The translations under genes and the position numbers were made by a program. Under the pieces are notes generated by a model. It was not told where the DNA came from, ran no database searches, and was given only the letters and a program-made list of their open reading frames with translations. From contig CABSYW010000015.1 of assembly GCA_902482035.1 (NCBI GenBank), forward strand, positions 1 to 54,242: a stretch of DNA of 54,242 nt, read 5' to 3'. This document shows positions 1 through 8,963 of this stretch, piece by piece (position 1 is the stretch's first letter; every line of letters begins with the position of its first letter). The stretch comes from an uncultured Collinsella sp. (lineage in GTDB: Bacteria > Actinomycetota > Coriobacteriia > Coriobacteriales > Coriobacteriaceae).

Positions 1-3000
1 CCTCCGTGGCGGCTGGGGGTGGGGGCTATGTTCTGGCTCCCCGCCGGCCATGGCGATGACGAATGCCATGAGCAGTGCAGCGGCCTGCTGGTCACCCGTG
101 GTGGGCAGGAAACCCTTGACCGTCTTGACGATGTTCGTCACGGTCTTGGGTGTGCCGGGATCGGGCGTCGGCACGGGCGTCTCGGGCTTCTTGTACGTGT
201 TGTTGAACACGATACCCTCGACGCTCTTATCGCCCTTGGCAAAGGCGACATTCGCCTTGAGGTTGCCCTCGCCGTCGTCGACCACGTTGACGGTCGCGGT
301 AAAGACGGACTTGTCGTAGGTTATACCGGCCTCGTCGCCCTTGACCTCGCTGATGGTGTAGACGTACGTACCGGGCTCGCTGTACTCGAACTTGTCGAAG
401 TTGATCTTACCGTCGGCATCGTTGGTGACGGCGGACTCGATGCCCTCGCCAACGAGCTTAAAGCTGAACTCGTCCTTCTTGAGCTCGCGTCCCTCGAGCA
501 CCTTGATGGCGCCGATGGAAACCTGCGTGGGCATGGCGTGGTACTTGTTGGTAAAGCCAGCCGACTCGGTGGTTCCCTCGAGCTTGTGCGTCGCGGTCAG
601 CGTGCCGTCACCATTGTCGGAGACGGTGGTCACGACGGTGTAGGTCGCGCTGTCATAGGTGACGCCCTTGTACAGGCCGAGTGCGTTGGGGCAAGCCTCG
701 CGCAGCGTGTACGTGTGCGTGCCGGGTGCCTCGTAGCGGATCGGGCTCAGCGTAACGGTGCCGTTGGCGTCGTTGGTGCCGCTAGCGACAACCACGCCGT
801 CCTCGAGCAGATCAAACGTGAACTCGCCAGCCGCAAGGTCGCGGCCGGTCAGACGCTTGACGGTCTTGACCTGATCGGTCACGGAAGAATCGGTAGGCGT
901 TACGCCATAGGTGTTGGTGAACGTGAAGGCCGCACCGTCATCGCCGTCGCGCACGACACTTAGATGTCCGGCACCGTCGTCAGTCACGGTATAGGAAACC
1001 TTGCGCGTGGCGTTGGCGTCGTTGGTCACACCAGGGGCGCTACCGGACTCGGCCACCGTGTAGGTAAAGGTGTGCGAGCGCGGGGCAGCGGGATCTGCGG
1101 GCTCGGACTCGTCGCTGGGCTCGTCGGCGTTGGCATCAGCGTCGGCGTCGGCCTCTTCAGCCTCTGCCTCGTCGGCCTCAGCCTCGTCAGCTTCGTCTGC
1201 CTCGGCCTTATCGGTCGCATCGTCCGTCACGCCCAGGGCGCGGTTGAGGTCCTCGAGCGTAAAGTGGATCTTGCCAAAGTCCACGTTGCCGGCCGCGTCG
1301 TTGGTTGCGGTCGTGCGCTCGGGCATCGGGGCACCCGCCTCGTCAGCGGTCACGGTAAAGGTAAACTTACCCGCGATGTCGGCCGGGGTCAGGCCCTCGG
1401 CTGCCTGGAGCTTCTTGGTGCCAGCGAGCGCGGCATCAGCGGCATCGGTGCCGTAGACGTTCTCGAACACGGGCTCGACGCCACCGTAGTCAGGCTTTGC
1501 CGTCAGGGTACCGTCGCCGTTGTCGACGACGATGACCTTAAAGCTAAAGCTCGACTTCGCGGCAGTAATACCCTTTGCTGCGAGCGGGGACGTGTACTCA
1601 AACGCCGTGTAGTTGATAGTCCACGCAAGATTCGCATCCGTGTCGGTACGGATGGCGCGCTTGGCGTTTACCAGATCGGCGAGCATCTCGGTCGTGTAAT
1701 GCAGAGCGCCAAAGCTCACCTGGCCGTTAACGTTGGTAACGCACGTACCCTCGATGGCTTCCTTCTCGCCCGCATAGGCGATGCCAAAGTAGAACTCGCC
1801 GTCGGCCAGCGGACGACCGGTCAGGGTCTTGGTGGCGACAATCTGCGCAAGCTCGCCGCCCGGGTTATCGGTCGATGCACGGTAGCTGTTGACGAACGGA
1901 ACCACGGCGCTCTCGACCGTAGCGGCACCAGTCTTGTACTCGGTTACCGGCGTTCCCTTGTCGGGGTTGCCAATAACGGTCGTCGTGGCGGTGAGCGTAC
2001 CAGCGCCATCGTCGGCGATAGCGATCGTCACGGTGCGCTCGGCGTCGTCGTAGGTGTAACCGTGCTGGCCGTCGTTCTTCTCGGCAACGGTGTATGTAAA
2101 GGTCTTGCCCGCGTCAGCCTGCGTAAACTTGACCTCATGGCCAGCCAGGATGTCGATCAGACCAACCGTTGCCTCTGCCGTTGCAGGGGACTTGTACACG
2201 TTGGCGCCCTCGTGCAGGCCGAGCGCGATGGCCGAGGCCTCGTCGGCGGGCGTCACGGTAAAGGTAAACTGGCCCTCGGTCATGGGACGTCCGGAGAGGG
2301 TCTTGCTGAGCTTAAGGCCGCCGGCCGCGACGTAATCGAGCTCAGTGCGGTACGTGTTGGTAAAGCGGCCGCTTTCCTTCTTGGTGACGTTGGCGATCAG
2401 GACGCCCTTGCCGTTATCAGTCACGGTTACTTCGGCGGTTGCGACATGCGCGTCATACGTCATACCGGCCGCGCTGCCCGCGTTCTCGCGGATCTCATAC
2501 TTGTAGGTTCCGACAGCCGTGTAGTGGATCTTGCCGAACTTGATGGCGGCGATGCCGTCCTTCGCGTCCTTCTTGCTCACGGTTACGGTTGCGGGATCGG
2601 GCAGCGGGGTGCCCTCGGGGGCGGTGACGGTAAAGCTGAACTTGTCCGCATCCGTCCAGTCGCGGCCGTCAATGGCCTTGCTCAGGTCAAAGTCGAGCTC
2701 TGCGTCGATCGGGGTCACACTGTAGGAGTTCTTGAACTCGGCGGGCTCGGTGCCCTTCAGGACATGCTCGGCCTTGAGGGTGCCGTCGCCGTTGTCGGTG
2801 ATGGTGGTCTCGATGGTGAACTTGGCATCGCTGTAGGTGATACCGCCGGCGTTGCCCTTGAGCTCGCGCAGCGTGTAGGTGTGCTTGCCGGGCCTGGTGT
2901 AAGTGATTTTGTCCATGGCGATCGTGCCGTCGGCAGCGTTAGTGCCCTTGGCGACGACCTCATCGCCCTCGACGAGCTCGAAGGAGAACTCACCTTCCTT

Positions 3001-6000
3001 GAGGTCGCGGCCGTCCAGGACCTTGGTCGCGGTGATCTGGTCGGTGACGCTCGTCGCGACAGGCGTCACGTTATAGGTGTTGGTGAACGTAAATGCCACA
3101 TTGCCATCCGACTTGCGGGACACCCTCAGATTACCCTCGCCGTCATCAGTCACGGTGAAGGAAACCGTACGCGAAGGCTCGACGTCGTTGGTCACGCCAG
3201 CGACCTCGCCGGACTCTGTCACGGTGTAGGTAAAGGTGTGCTCGCGCTTCTCGGGCTTCTTGCCCAGAGCCTTGTTAAGGTCGTCGAGCGTAAAGGTGAT
3301 CTTGCCAAAGTCGACCTTGCCCTTGGCATCATTGGTCACGCTCGCGTTCGCGGGCATGGGTGCGCCCTCTTCACCGGTCACGGTAAAGGTGAACTTACCG
3401 GTAATGTCAGCCGGGGTCAGGTCATCAGGAACCTGCAGATTCTTCTTGCCCACAAGCGATGCCTCGACAGGCGCGGCAGTGTAGGTGTTTACAAACTCGT
3501 TGCCGGCGTCGCCGTAGACAGCCGTCGCCGTCAGGGTACCATCGCCGTTGTCGACAACGGTCACATATGCGTCAATTGCCGCCGTGGTAGCGCTCACGCC
3601 CGCAGGCAGCTCGCCGGTCTGTTCGGCAGCAATGTAATGAATGGTCCACGTGGGCTTGTCTGCCCTGGCGTCAAACGACGCCTTGTCTTCCTCGACAAGC
3701 TTGGCAAGCGACTTGGTCGTGTACGTCAGCGGACCGAACTCAACCTTGCCACTCTTGTTGGTTGCGTTCAGCAGGACCTCGTCGTGCCCCGCGTAGCTCA
3801 ACGTAAACTTGAATTCGCCGTCGGCCATCAGGCGCCCCGTGAGCGTCTTGGTAGCCTCAAGAGTCAGCGGGGTTTCCGTCTTGGCGCTATAGGTGTTCGT
3901 GAACTTAGTCTCACCCGAGGTCTTTTCAACGTCGGCCTTAAGCTCGCCCTTGGCGTTAACCGTCACAGTCACCTTGAACGTGGCAACGTTCTTGCTGTAG
4001 GTAACGCCACCGGCGTCGCCCTTGACCTCGCGGACCTCATAGGTGTACTCGCCCGGCTCGGCATAAGTAATCTTGCCAAAGTTAATGGCTGCCTTGCCCT
4101 TGTCGAGATCGGCATTGGTCACAGTTACGGTCGCGGGGTCGGGCATCGGGGCATTGTTGTCGGACGTCGCGGAGAGCTCAAACTCAAACGCATCCGTATC
4201 CGCCCACTTGCGGCCCTCGAGCACCTTGGTCAGACCAAAGTCAGTCTTGGTATCCACCGTTGTCGGCTTGGTTGCAAGGCTAAAGATAATCTTGCCGTTG
4301 TTGCCCAGGTGCGAATGCACGTGCGTGGAAGTCGCAACGGAGGAAAGGTCATTCCACCTGGGGTTCAGCACGTCGCGCGCGGTCTCGGTCTTGTTGCCGT
4401 TCGCCTCCACATCGTCCTTGGTGGTATGCAGCTGGTCGATATAGGCCAAGCGCGCGGTTCCCTTATTAAAGGACCAATAGCCGTCATCTTTGACCAGAGC
4501 GCCGTCGTAGCTGGCGATCTCGTGCCCCTCAAACTCCACAACGGCATAGTCGTCCTTCGGCTTGCCGTTTGCGCCCATCGCCACAAACTCGTCCTTGTAG
4601 TAATAGACGTCGTTGCCCTGCGGCTTTACCGTCGCGCGCTGGGTGCATTCCTTGTCCGTGTAGATAGGCGTGATTTTTTGGAAGTAATAGTAGCTGTTGG
4701 TATCGGCGGGCTCAAACTCGGCGACAACATCTCCCAGCTCGCCGCCCGACCACTTGTTGGCCAGGAAGTAGACCGTCTGGTTGTCGGCACCCTTATGTTT
4801 CTCGATATACTTCTTGAGTCCGTCATCGGGCGTAAACAGGTTGTTACGCGCGGCGTCCTTGACGCTCGAGGTGTATTTAATCTGAATAGGCTTGATGTCA
4901 TTGAGCGACGTGCGCTCAAAGATCCCGTTTTCCATGTCCACGTGATAGCGGATCAGCGGAATCAGCGATGCGGGAATCTTGACCGTCACGATATCGCCCT
5001 GCTGCGCATTGGCAGAGCGCTCGACGGTGATGACCAGGTCCTTGGCCACGCCCGAAAACTCGTACGTGTCCGTATTGCCCTTGGTTGTCTTGGTCACTTC
5101 ATCAAAGGGGACGCCATTAATCTGAGCGCTGACAAACGTATCGACCTGCATAAAGTCGCCCAGCTCATCACTAAAGGTGATGTAGCCGGACTTGCTCTCG
5201 TCGTAGCCATCCTCGATCTGAGTGGGAGAACCCTTGCCCGAGGTGATAGAGCTCGAGATATCATCAAACACCTTCTTGAGCTCATCGGCATTCGACGCAG
5301 CCTTGTAGAAATCGGAATTCTCGGTGCGCTTACCAAGCTTATTGGTTGTGTAGGACGTGGCGTTTGGATAGTTGCTCGACACGGCGTGCATGAACTTGTT
5401 TTCGTCGCTCGTCCAGTAGTTCGTAGGATCGTCAGTGGGATTCGCACCATCAAAGATACCGATGGTGTAGACCGTAGCGCCTTTCTCCTTCATTTTCTTG
5501 GCGGCGGCTATGGCATTGTTGGCAACCGTAGAGTTGAATTCACTGAAGTCTGTGGGCGTGCCATCCGTAAAGAACACAACTACCTTCTGGGCATCCTCGC
5601 GGCCCGACATGTCGCGAGCAAGCTCAAGGCCGTAATCAGCCCGCGTGGCGCCGGCGGGCTCGATGTGGCCGACCGTATTCTTAAGTTCCGTCGCATCGCT
5701 ACCGACACACGGCGTCAGGCCCTTCATGGTCTGCGAGTAGTTGTGCGTGTATCCCTGACGATCGCGATACGTATCGTTGCCGATCTCGTTTTTCTTTGCA
5801 CCCGAAAACTTAACGATGGCAACCTGATGCCGCTTATTCGTATCTTTAATGCTCTTGTTTTGCTCGGCGATGGTGTCGATAAAGGAACTGGCAGCTGCCT
5901 TGAGTGCGTCGATGCGTTTGGTCGAATCGCTGCCACCCATGTCATCATCCATCGACCCGGAGGCGTCCAGCACCATCACGATATCGAGCGGTTTAGTGAC

Positions 6001-6321
6001 CAGTGACGTTGTGTCAGAAGTCGAAGACATCGTGGAGAGCGTCGTCACAAAGTCGGACTTTTCGTCCTCTGCGGGCTCGACCGTCTTGTCCGTCCAGATT
6101 CGGCCTACATAACGTGTCGTCTGGTCCTGCTCGCCGCCCGACGCCCAGTATTGCCAGCGGCCGGTAGTGTCGGGGTCGACTATCTTTTTGCTCGCCGTCG
6201 GTCCGTCCATTCCGGTGCTGGACCTAGCGTTGGCCTCGGGCAGCATGGCAAATGCTGCAGCCGGCAACACCAGCACTACGGCCAGTATCACCGCCAAGAG
6301 ACCCCTCGTGTACTTACCCAT
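1..6321 (-). CDS. Large VWA and pilin-isopeptide-repeat cell-wall protein (3' end cut by window edge)
   Basis: A surface adhesin or pilin-like protein with at least 2107 codons in the window. ATG at 6321 follows a GAGAAGGGAG ribosome site and opens a signal peptide (about residues 1-32). A von Willebrand A domain has the MIDAS motif DASGSM (D119) and FFTDGT near residue 250. Residues about 688-2044 are ten tandem beta-domains of 115-180 residues. Each starts near a TKxLxGR/KxL motif and ends in FxNTY, as in streptococcal pilin isopeptide-linkage (Spy0128/FctA) domains. A proline-rich stretch and LPTTG (2072-2076) follow, then a hydrophobic segment running into the window edge. Lys-Asn isopeptide bonds and sortase anchoring are expected from the family, not shown. 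Domain order suggests an internal block duplication. Domain 8 holds a long acidic insert. The stop codon is outside the window. Confidence 0.88.
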   Translation of the reverse strand, partial: MGKYTRGLLAVILAVVLVLPAAAFAMLPEANARSSTGMDGPTASKKIVDPDTTGRWQYWASGGEQDQTTRYVGRIWTDKTVEPAEDEKSDFVTTLSTMSSTSDTTSLVTKPLDIVMVLDASGSMDDDMGGSDSTKRIDALKAAASSFIDTIAEQNKSIKDTNKRHQVAIVKFSGAKKNEIGNDTYRDRQGYTHNYSQTMKGLTPCVGSDATELKNTVGHIEPAGATRADYGLELARDMSGREDAQKVVVFFTDGTPTDFSEFNSTVANNAIAAAKKMKEKGATVYTIGIFDGANPTDDPTNYWTSDENKFMHAVSSNYPNATSYTTNKLGKRTENSDFYKAASNADELKKVFDDISSSITSGKGSPTQIEDGYDESKSGYITFSDELGDFMQVDTFVSAQINGVPFDEVTKTTKGNTDTYEFSGVAKDLVITVERSANAQQGDIVTVKIPASLIPLIRYHVDMENGIFERTSLNDIKPIQIKYTSSVKDAARNNLFTPDDGLKKYIEKHKGADNQTVYFLANKWSGGELGDVVAEFEPADTNSYYYFQKITPIYTDKECTQRATVKPQGNDVYYYKDEFVAMGANGKPKDDYAVVEFEGHEIASYDGALVKDDGYWSFNKGTARLAYIDQLHTTKDDVEANGNKTETARDVLNPRWNDLSSVATSTHVHSHLGNNGKIIFSLATKPTTVDTKTDFGLTKVLEGRKWADTDAFEFELSATSDNNAPMPDPATVTVTNADLDKGKAAINFGKITYAEPGEYTYEVREVKGDAGGVTYSKNVATFKVTVTVNAKGELKADVEKTSGETKFTNTYSAKTETPLTLEATKTLTGRLMADGEFKFTLSYAGHDEVLLNATNKSGKVEFGPLTYTTKSLAKLVEEDKASFDARADKPTWTIHYIAAEQTGELPAGVSATTAAIDAYVTVVDNGDGTLTATAVYGDAGNEFVNTYTAAPVEASLVGKKNLQVPDDLTPADITGKFTFTVTGEEGAPMPANASVTNDAKGKVDFGKITFTLDDLNKALGKKPEKREHTFTYTVTESGEVAGVTNDVEPSRTVSFTVTDDGEGNLRVSRKSDGNVAFTFTNTYNVTPVATSVTDQITATKVLDGRDLKEGEFSFELVEGDEVVAKGTNAADGTIAMDKITYTRPGKHTYTLRELKGNAGGITYSDAKFTIETTITDNGDGTLKAEHVLKGTEPAEFKNSYSVTPIDAELDFDLSKAIDGRDWTDADKFSFTVTAPEGTPLPDPATVTVSKKDAKDGIAAIKFGKIHYTAVGTYKYEIRENAGSAAGMTYDAHVATAEVTVTDNGKGVLIANVTKKESGRFTNTYRTELDYVAAGGLKLSKTLSGRPMTEGQFTFTVTPADEASAIALGLHEGANVYKSPATAEATVGLIDILAGHEVKFTQADAGKTFTYTVAEKNDGQHGYTYDDAERTVTIAIADDGAGTLTATTTVIGNPDKGTPVTEYKTGAATVESAVVPFVNSYRASTDNPGGELAQIVATKTLTGRPLADGEFYFGIAYAGEKEAIEGTCVTNVNGQVSFGALHYTTEMLADLVNAKRAIRTDTDANLAWTINYTAFEYTSPLAAKGITAAKSSFSFKVIVVDNGDGTLTAKPDYGGVEPVFENVYGTDAADAALAGTKKLQAAEGLTPADIAGKFTFTVTADEAGAPMPERTTATNDAAGNVDFGKIHFTLEDLNRALGVTDDATDKAEADEADEAEADEAEAEEADADADANADEPSDESEPADPAAPRSHTFTYTVAESGSAPGVTNDANATRKVSYTVTDDGAGHLSVVRDGDDGAAFTFTNTYGVTPTDSSVTDQVKTVKRLTGRDLAAGEFTFDLLEDGVVVASGTNDANGTVTLSPIRYEAPGTHTYTLREACPNALGLYKGVTYDSATYTVVTTVSDNGDGTLTATHKLEGTTESAGFTNKYHAMPTQVSIGAIKVLEGRELKKDEFSFKLVGEGIESAVTNDADGKINFDKFEYSEPGTYVYTISEVKGDEAGITYDKSVFTATVNVVDDGEGNLKANVAFAKGDKSVEGIVFNNTYKKPETPVPTPDPGTPKTVTNIVKTVKGFLPTTGDQQAAALLMAFVIAMAGGEPEHSPHPQPPRR
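1080..1230 (-). repeat. Acidic low-complexity insert in pilin domain 8
   Basis: About 50 codons made almost only of Glu, Asp and Ala (EADEADEAEADEAEAEEADA, continuing into ADADANADEPSDESEP) interrupt the eighth isopeptide-type domain. The insert sits between the LNRALG segment and the strand beginning HTFTYTV. The paralogous third domain has only a few residues (KKPEKRE) at the same point. The DNA is a degenerate GCC/GAG/GAC codon repeat, so expansion by slippage is likely. Confidence 0.85.
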
Positions 6322-6560
6322 CGCGTCTCCCTTCTCGCAGGCTCAGACCTTGCATCAGCCTAAAGTTACGGAATGAGACGCAATTAGGGCAGGTGACACA
6401 TGTTCCAGATTCGGTTTTGAGCGTGAGACAAATGTCTCACCAAAGTTGAGACACGGCGTTTTCGCAGGAAAATAGGTGCGACTCGGAGCCATCAGGCAAA
6501 AATGATCCGTTTTCCTCCGTCTACGGTAGATCAAGGGCTGTTACGGATATGGTGTCATTT

Positions 6561-6714
6561 CAAAACTATGCCGGATTACGGGGCTAAAGCCGAGGCCCTC
6601 ATCCATACCCCCAATTATTGAAAAACGGCAAGCAATCTACCTGCGGTTTTGTTTTTGCATCTTTCTGTATGGTCGAAGGTTCGCTATCTAGCCCCGTAAT
6701 CCGGCATAGTTTTG
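6561..6714. repeat. 154-bp element with perfect 26-bp terminal inverted repeats
   Basis: Positions 6561-6586 and 6689-6714 are exact reverse complements over 26 bp (one end reads CAAAACTATGCCGGATTACG then GGGCTA). They enclose 102 bp with no coding capacity. The element lies in the 479-bp gap between the wall-protein gene and echF. Size and symmetry fit a MITE-like non-autonomous element. A processed structured RNA is the alternative. I see no clear target-site duplication. Confidence 0.7.
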
Positions 6715-6745
6715 TTCGTGGCGGCCCAACCGCGCGCTCATGCGC

Positions 6746-6779
6746 GGGGCCGGTGGGGCAATTTTGCCCCACCGGCCCC
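6746..6779. terminator. Strong GC hairpin downstream of the ech operon
   Basis: Perfect 16-bp arms at 6746-6761 and 6764-6779 (GGGGCCGGTGGGGCAA and its complement) with a 2-nt loop, starting 22 bp past the echF stop codon. No U-run follows on the minus strand, so intrinsic termination is not assured. It may instead act as an mRNA 3'-end stabiliser. Confidence 0.55.
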
Positions 6780-6800
6780 TATTCCAACTCTATTCCAACG

Positions 6801-7142
6801 CTACTCCGGCTTGGTTTCTACCGTGGGAGTCTTGTTCGCCGCAACTGGGGTGCGAGCGGTGTCCATAGTCAGGCAGTGTTTGGGACAGCTTTCGATGCAC
6901 TCACCGCACACCACGCAGGCATACGGGTCGATCGACCACGTTCCACCCTTGCGATCGACCGCGAGCGCGCCCGCCGGGCAGCGACGCGCGCACATGCCGC
7001 AGCAAATGCACACGTCCATGTCGTTAACGATATGTCCGCGCAAGCGCTCGGGCACCGCGAGCTTCTCCTGCGGATAGCACACCGTTACCGGCTGCTTGAC
7101 CATAGAGCCCAAGGCCGTCTTGGCAAATGTCAGCAAACTCAT
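6801..7142 (-). CDS. echF: Ech hydrogenase ferredoxin-type subunit (NuoI/EchF-like)
   Basis: A 113-residue polyferredoxin subunit that relays electrons between the hydrogenase small subunit and soluble ferredoxin. Two 4Fe-4S motifs are visible: CICCGMCARRCP (about residues 45-56) and CVVCGECIESCP (about 76-87). The N-terminal helix and spacing match NuoI/EchF proteins, and the short Thr/Pro tail is unremarkable. It is the last gene of the hydrogenase operon, starting 7 bp after echE. NuoI of complex I is ruled out by the neighbouring large subunit, which keeps NiFe-binding cysteines. Confidence 0.9.
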   Translation of the reverse strand: MSLLTFAKTALGSMVKQPVTVCYPQEKLAVPERLRGHIVNDMDVCICCGMCARRCPAGALAVDRKGGTWSIDPYACVVCGECIESCPKHCLTMDTARTPVAANKTPTVETKPE

Positions 7143-7149
7143 GCCGCGC

Positions 7150-8238
7150 CTACCTTTCCGTGCAGCTAATGCAGGGGTCGATGGTCAGGATAATCATGGG
7201 CACGTTGGCAAGGAGCACGCCCTGCAACGCATGCGTCAGACCCGCCAGGTTTTGCGACGTCGGCGTGCGCACGCGGAAGCGGTCCAGGTTCTTGGTGCCG
7301 TTGCCGCGCACATAGTAGTACGCCTCGCCGCGCGGCTGCTCAATCACAACCTCGCCGCGCGCGCCGTCGGCCGGCGTAAGCTTGGTACGCCCGCCGATGC
7401 CGTCGTGCGGAATCTTGCCGACAAGCTCCTTGATGATGTCCATGGCCTGCGTGACCTCGGCGCAACGCACCCGGCAGCGGGCATAGCAGTCGCCATCGCT
7501 AGCAACGATAGGCTCAAACGCAGCCAGGTCCGCATAGGCGCCGTCGCCAAACATGCGCACGTCGTAATCCACGCCCGAGGCGCGCCCGAACGGACCGACC
7601 ATCGAAAGCTCCAGCGCGTCTTTCTTGCTGATCACGCCCACGCCATGCAGGCGCTCGCCGCAGCTGTTGTCGTCCAAAAACGTATGCACCAGGGCTTCGT
7701 AGTCGGGACGCATGGCATCGAGCGTCTGGACAATGCCCGCCAGCTCGGAGTCCTCGATATCGTGTTTAAGGCCGCCGATCTCGTTAATCGACAGAATCAC
7801 ACGCCCGCCGCACGTGCTCTCGAAGATCTTGAGAATCTGCTCGCGTAGGGTCCACGAACGATAGAACAGCGCCTCAAAGCCAAAGGCATCGGCGAGCAGG
7901 CCCAGCCACAGCAGGTGCGAGTGAATGCGCGAAAGCTCGTGCAGAATGGTGCGGATATACTGCACGCGGCCGGGCACCTCGATGTCGAGCATGCGCTCGC
8001 AGGCGCTGGCATAGCCGCAGCTGTGGCCCACGGCGCAGATGCCGCAGATGCGCTCGGCGATGTAGCCAAACTGGTGCATGTCGCGCTTTTCGGTAAGTTT
8101 CTCGAGCCCGCGGTGCACAAAGCCGATCTGCGGAATCGCCTCGATAACGCGGTCGTCCTCGATCACCAGGTCCAGATGAAGCGGCTCGGGCAGCACCGGG
8201 TGCTGCGGGCCAAACGGAATAACGGAGCGATGTGCCAT
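7150..8238 (-). CDS. echE: Ech-type [NiFe]-hydrogenase large subunit
   Basis: The catalytic subunit (362 residues) of a membrane-bound group 4 hydrogenase, expected to reduce protons with ferredoxin electrons. Both nickel-binding cysteine pairs are present: RICGICAVGH (about residues 63-72) and DPCISC close to the C-terminus. These separate it from NuoD, which lacks them. The protein ends CTER right after the second pair, so there is no C-terminal extension for a maturation protease to remove, as in some Ech enzymes. It sits between echD (5-bp gap) and echF. Maturation genes (hyp) are not in this window. Confidence 0.93.
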   Translation of the reverse strand: MAHRSVIPFGPQHPVLPEPLHLDLVIEDDRVIEAIPQIGFVHRGLEKLTEKRDMHQFGYIAERICGICAVGHSCGYASACERMLDIEVPGRVQYIRTILHELSRIHSHLLWLGLLADAFGFEALFYRSWTLREQILKIFESTCGGRVILSINEIGGLKHDIEDSELAGIVQTLDAMRPDYEALVHTFLDDNSCGERLHGVGVISKKDALELSMVGPFGRASGVDYDVRMFGDGAYADLAAFEPIVASDGDCYARCRVRCAEVTQAMDIIKELVGKIPHDGIGGRTKLTPADGARGEVVIEQPRGEAYYYVRGNGTKNLDRFRVRTPTSQNLAGLTHALQGVLLANVPMIILTIDPCISCTER

Positions 8239-8243
8239 GGACC

Positions 8244-8963
8244 TTACGCCTCCTTTTTCTGCTTGTCGCGGGCGGCCTTGGCGGCAAGCGCCGCGCGGAC
8301 CTTGGCCGCTTTCTCGGGATCCATGGCGGCGAGCTTTGCCTCCATCTCGGCAGCCTTGAGCGCGGCCCTCGCGGCAGCCTCATCGTGCTGAGCATCGGAG
8401 CCGGCAGCCGCAGCGGGCTGGGCGACGGCAGCGCCCGCAACATCGCCAGCGCCCGCAACGCCCTCCCCCGCAGCGGCCGTGGCAGCGGCGGCCTTTTTGG
8501 CCGCGGCCTTGCGCGCTTTGGCCTCGGCGGCGGCACGGACCTTCATGGCCTTCTCGCGCGCGGCCTTCACCTCGGGCGTGATAACGCTCATGGGCTCGGC
8601 AGTCGAGACCTGGTAGAAAAAGCCCTTAAAGTCGAGCTGCATATCGGTAATGGCAAGCCCAAACAGGTCGTGGGCCTCATTTTCAAACGGGAACACCGCC
8701 GGATAATATGAGCTGATGGACGGAATCTCCTGATACTGGTCGATACCCTCAACCACCAGGTTCTCGATCGCGTAGCTGCCGTCCTGCGCAATATGCTCCT
8801 GAGCAGCACGAACGTTGATAAACGTATAGACCAGGCGATACGTGCCGTCGTCGACGTTGCGCTCGGCATGCATCTGCACAAAGCGCGCGTCGACGCCCTT
8901 GAGCGCCTGGACATGCGACAGGAGCTCGTCAATCCCGACGGTGGTATAGATAGCCTTTTGCAT
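8244..8963 (-). CDS. echD: Ech hydrogenase NuoC-like subunit with Ala/Lys-rich tail
   Basis: A 239-residue protein. Residues 1-125 match the NuoC/EchD family (30-kDa subunit type), including the segment YYPAVFPFENEAHDLFGL. This subunit packs against the large subunit in the peripheral arm. From about residue 130 the protein becomes an extended, highly charged Ala/Lys/Glu-rich segment (for example AREKAMKVRAAAEAKARKAA), probably helical or disordered. That tail is not part of the ordinary NuoC fold. Its ATG overlaps the echC stop codon (TAATG), so translation is probably coupled. Confidence 0.9.
   Translation of the reverse strand: MQKAIYTTVGIDELLSHVQALKGVDARFVQMHAERNVDDGTYRLVYTFINVRAAQEHIAQDGSYAIENLVVEGIDQYQEIPSISSYYPAVFPFENEAHDLFGLAITDMQLDFKGFFYQVSTAEPMSVITPEVKAAREKAMKVRAAAEAKARKAAAKKAAAATAAAGEGVAGAGDVAGAAVAQPAAAAGSDAQHDEAAARAALKAAEMEAKLAAMDPEKAAKVRAALAAKAARDKQKKEA

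Noticed and set aside
964..6006. A 1680-codon open frame on the plus strand
   Set aside because: It runs antisense through the VWA/pilin gene in the register created by its biased codons. The product is low-complexity (Gly/Val/Arg/His), with no family motif, no ribosome site and no neighbour logic.
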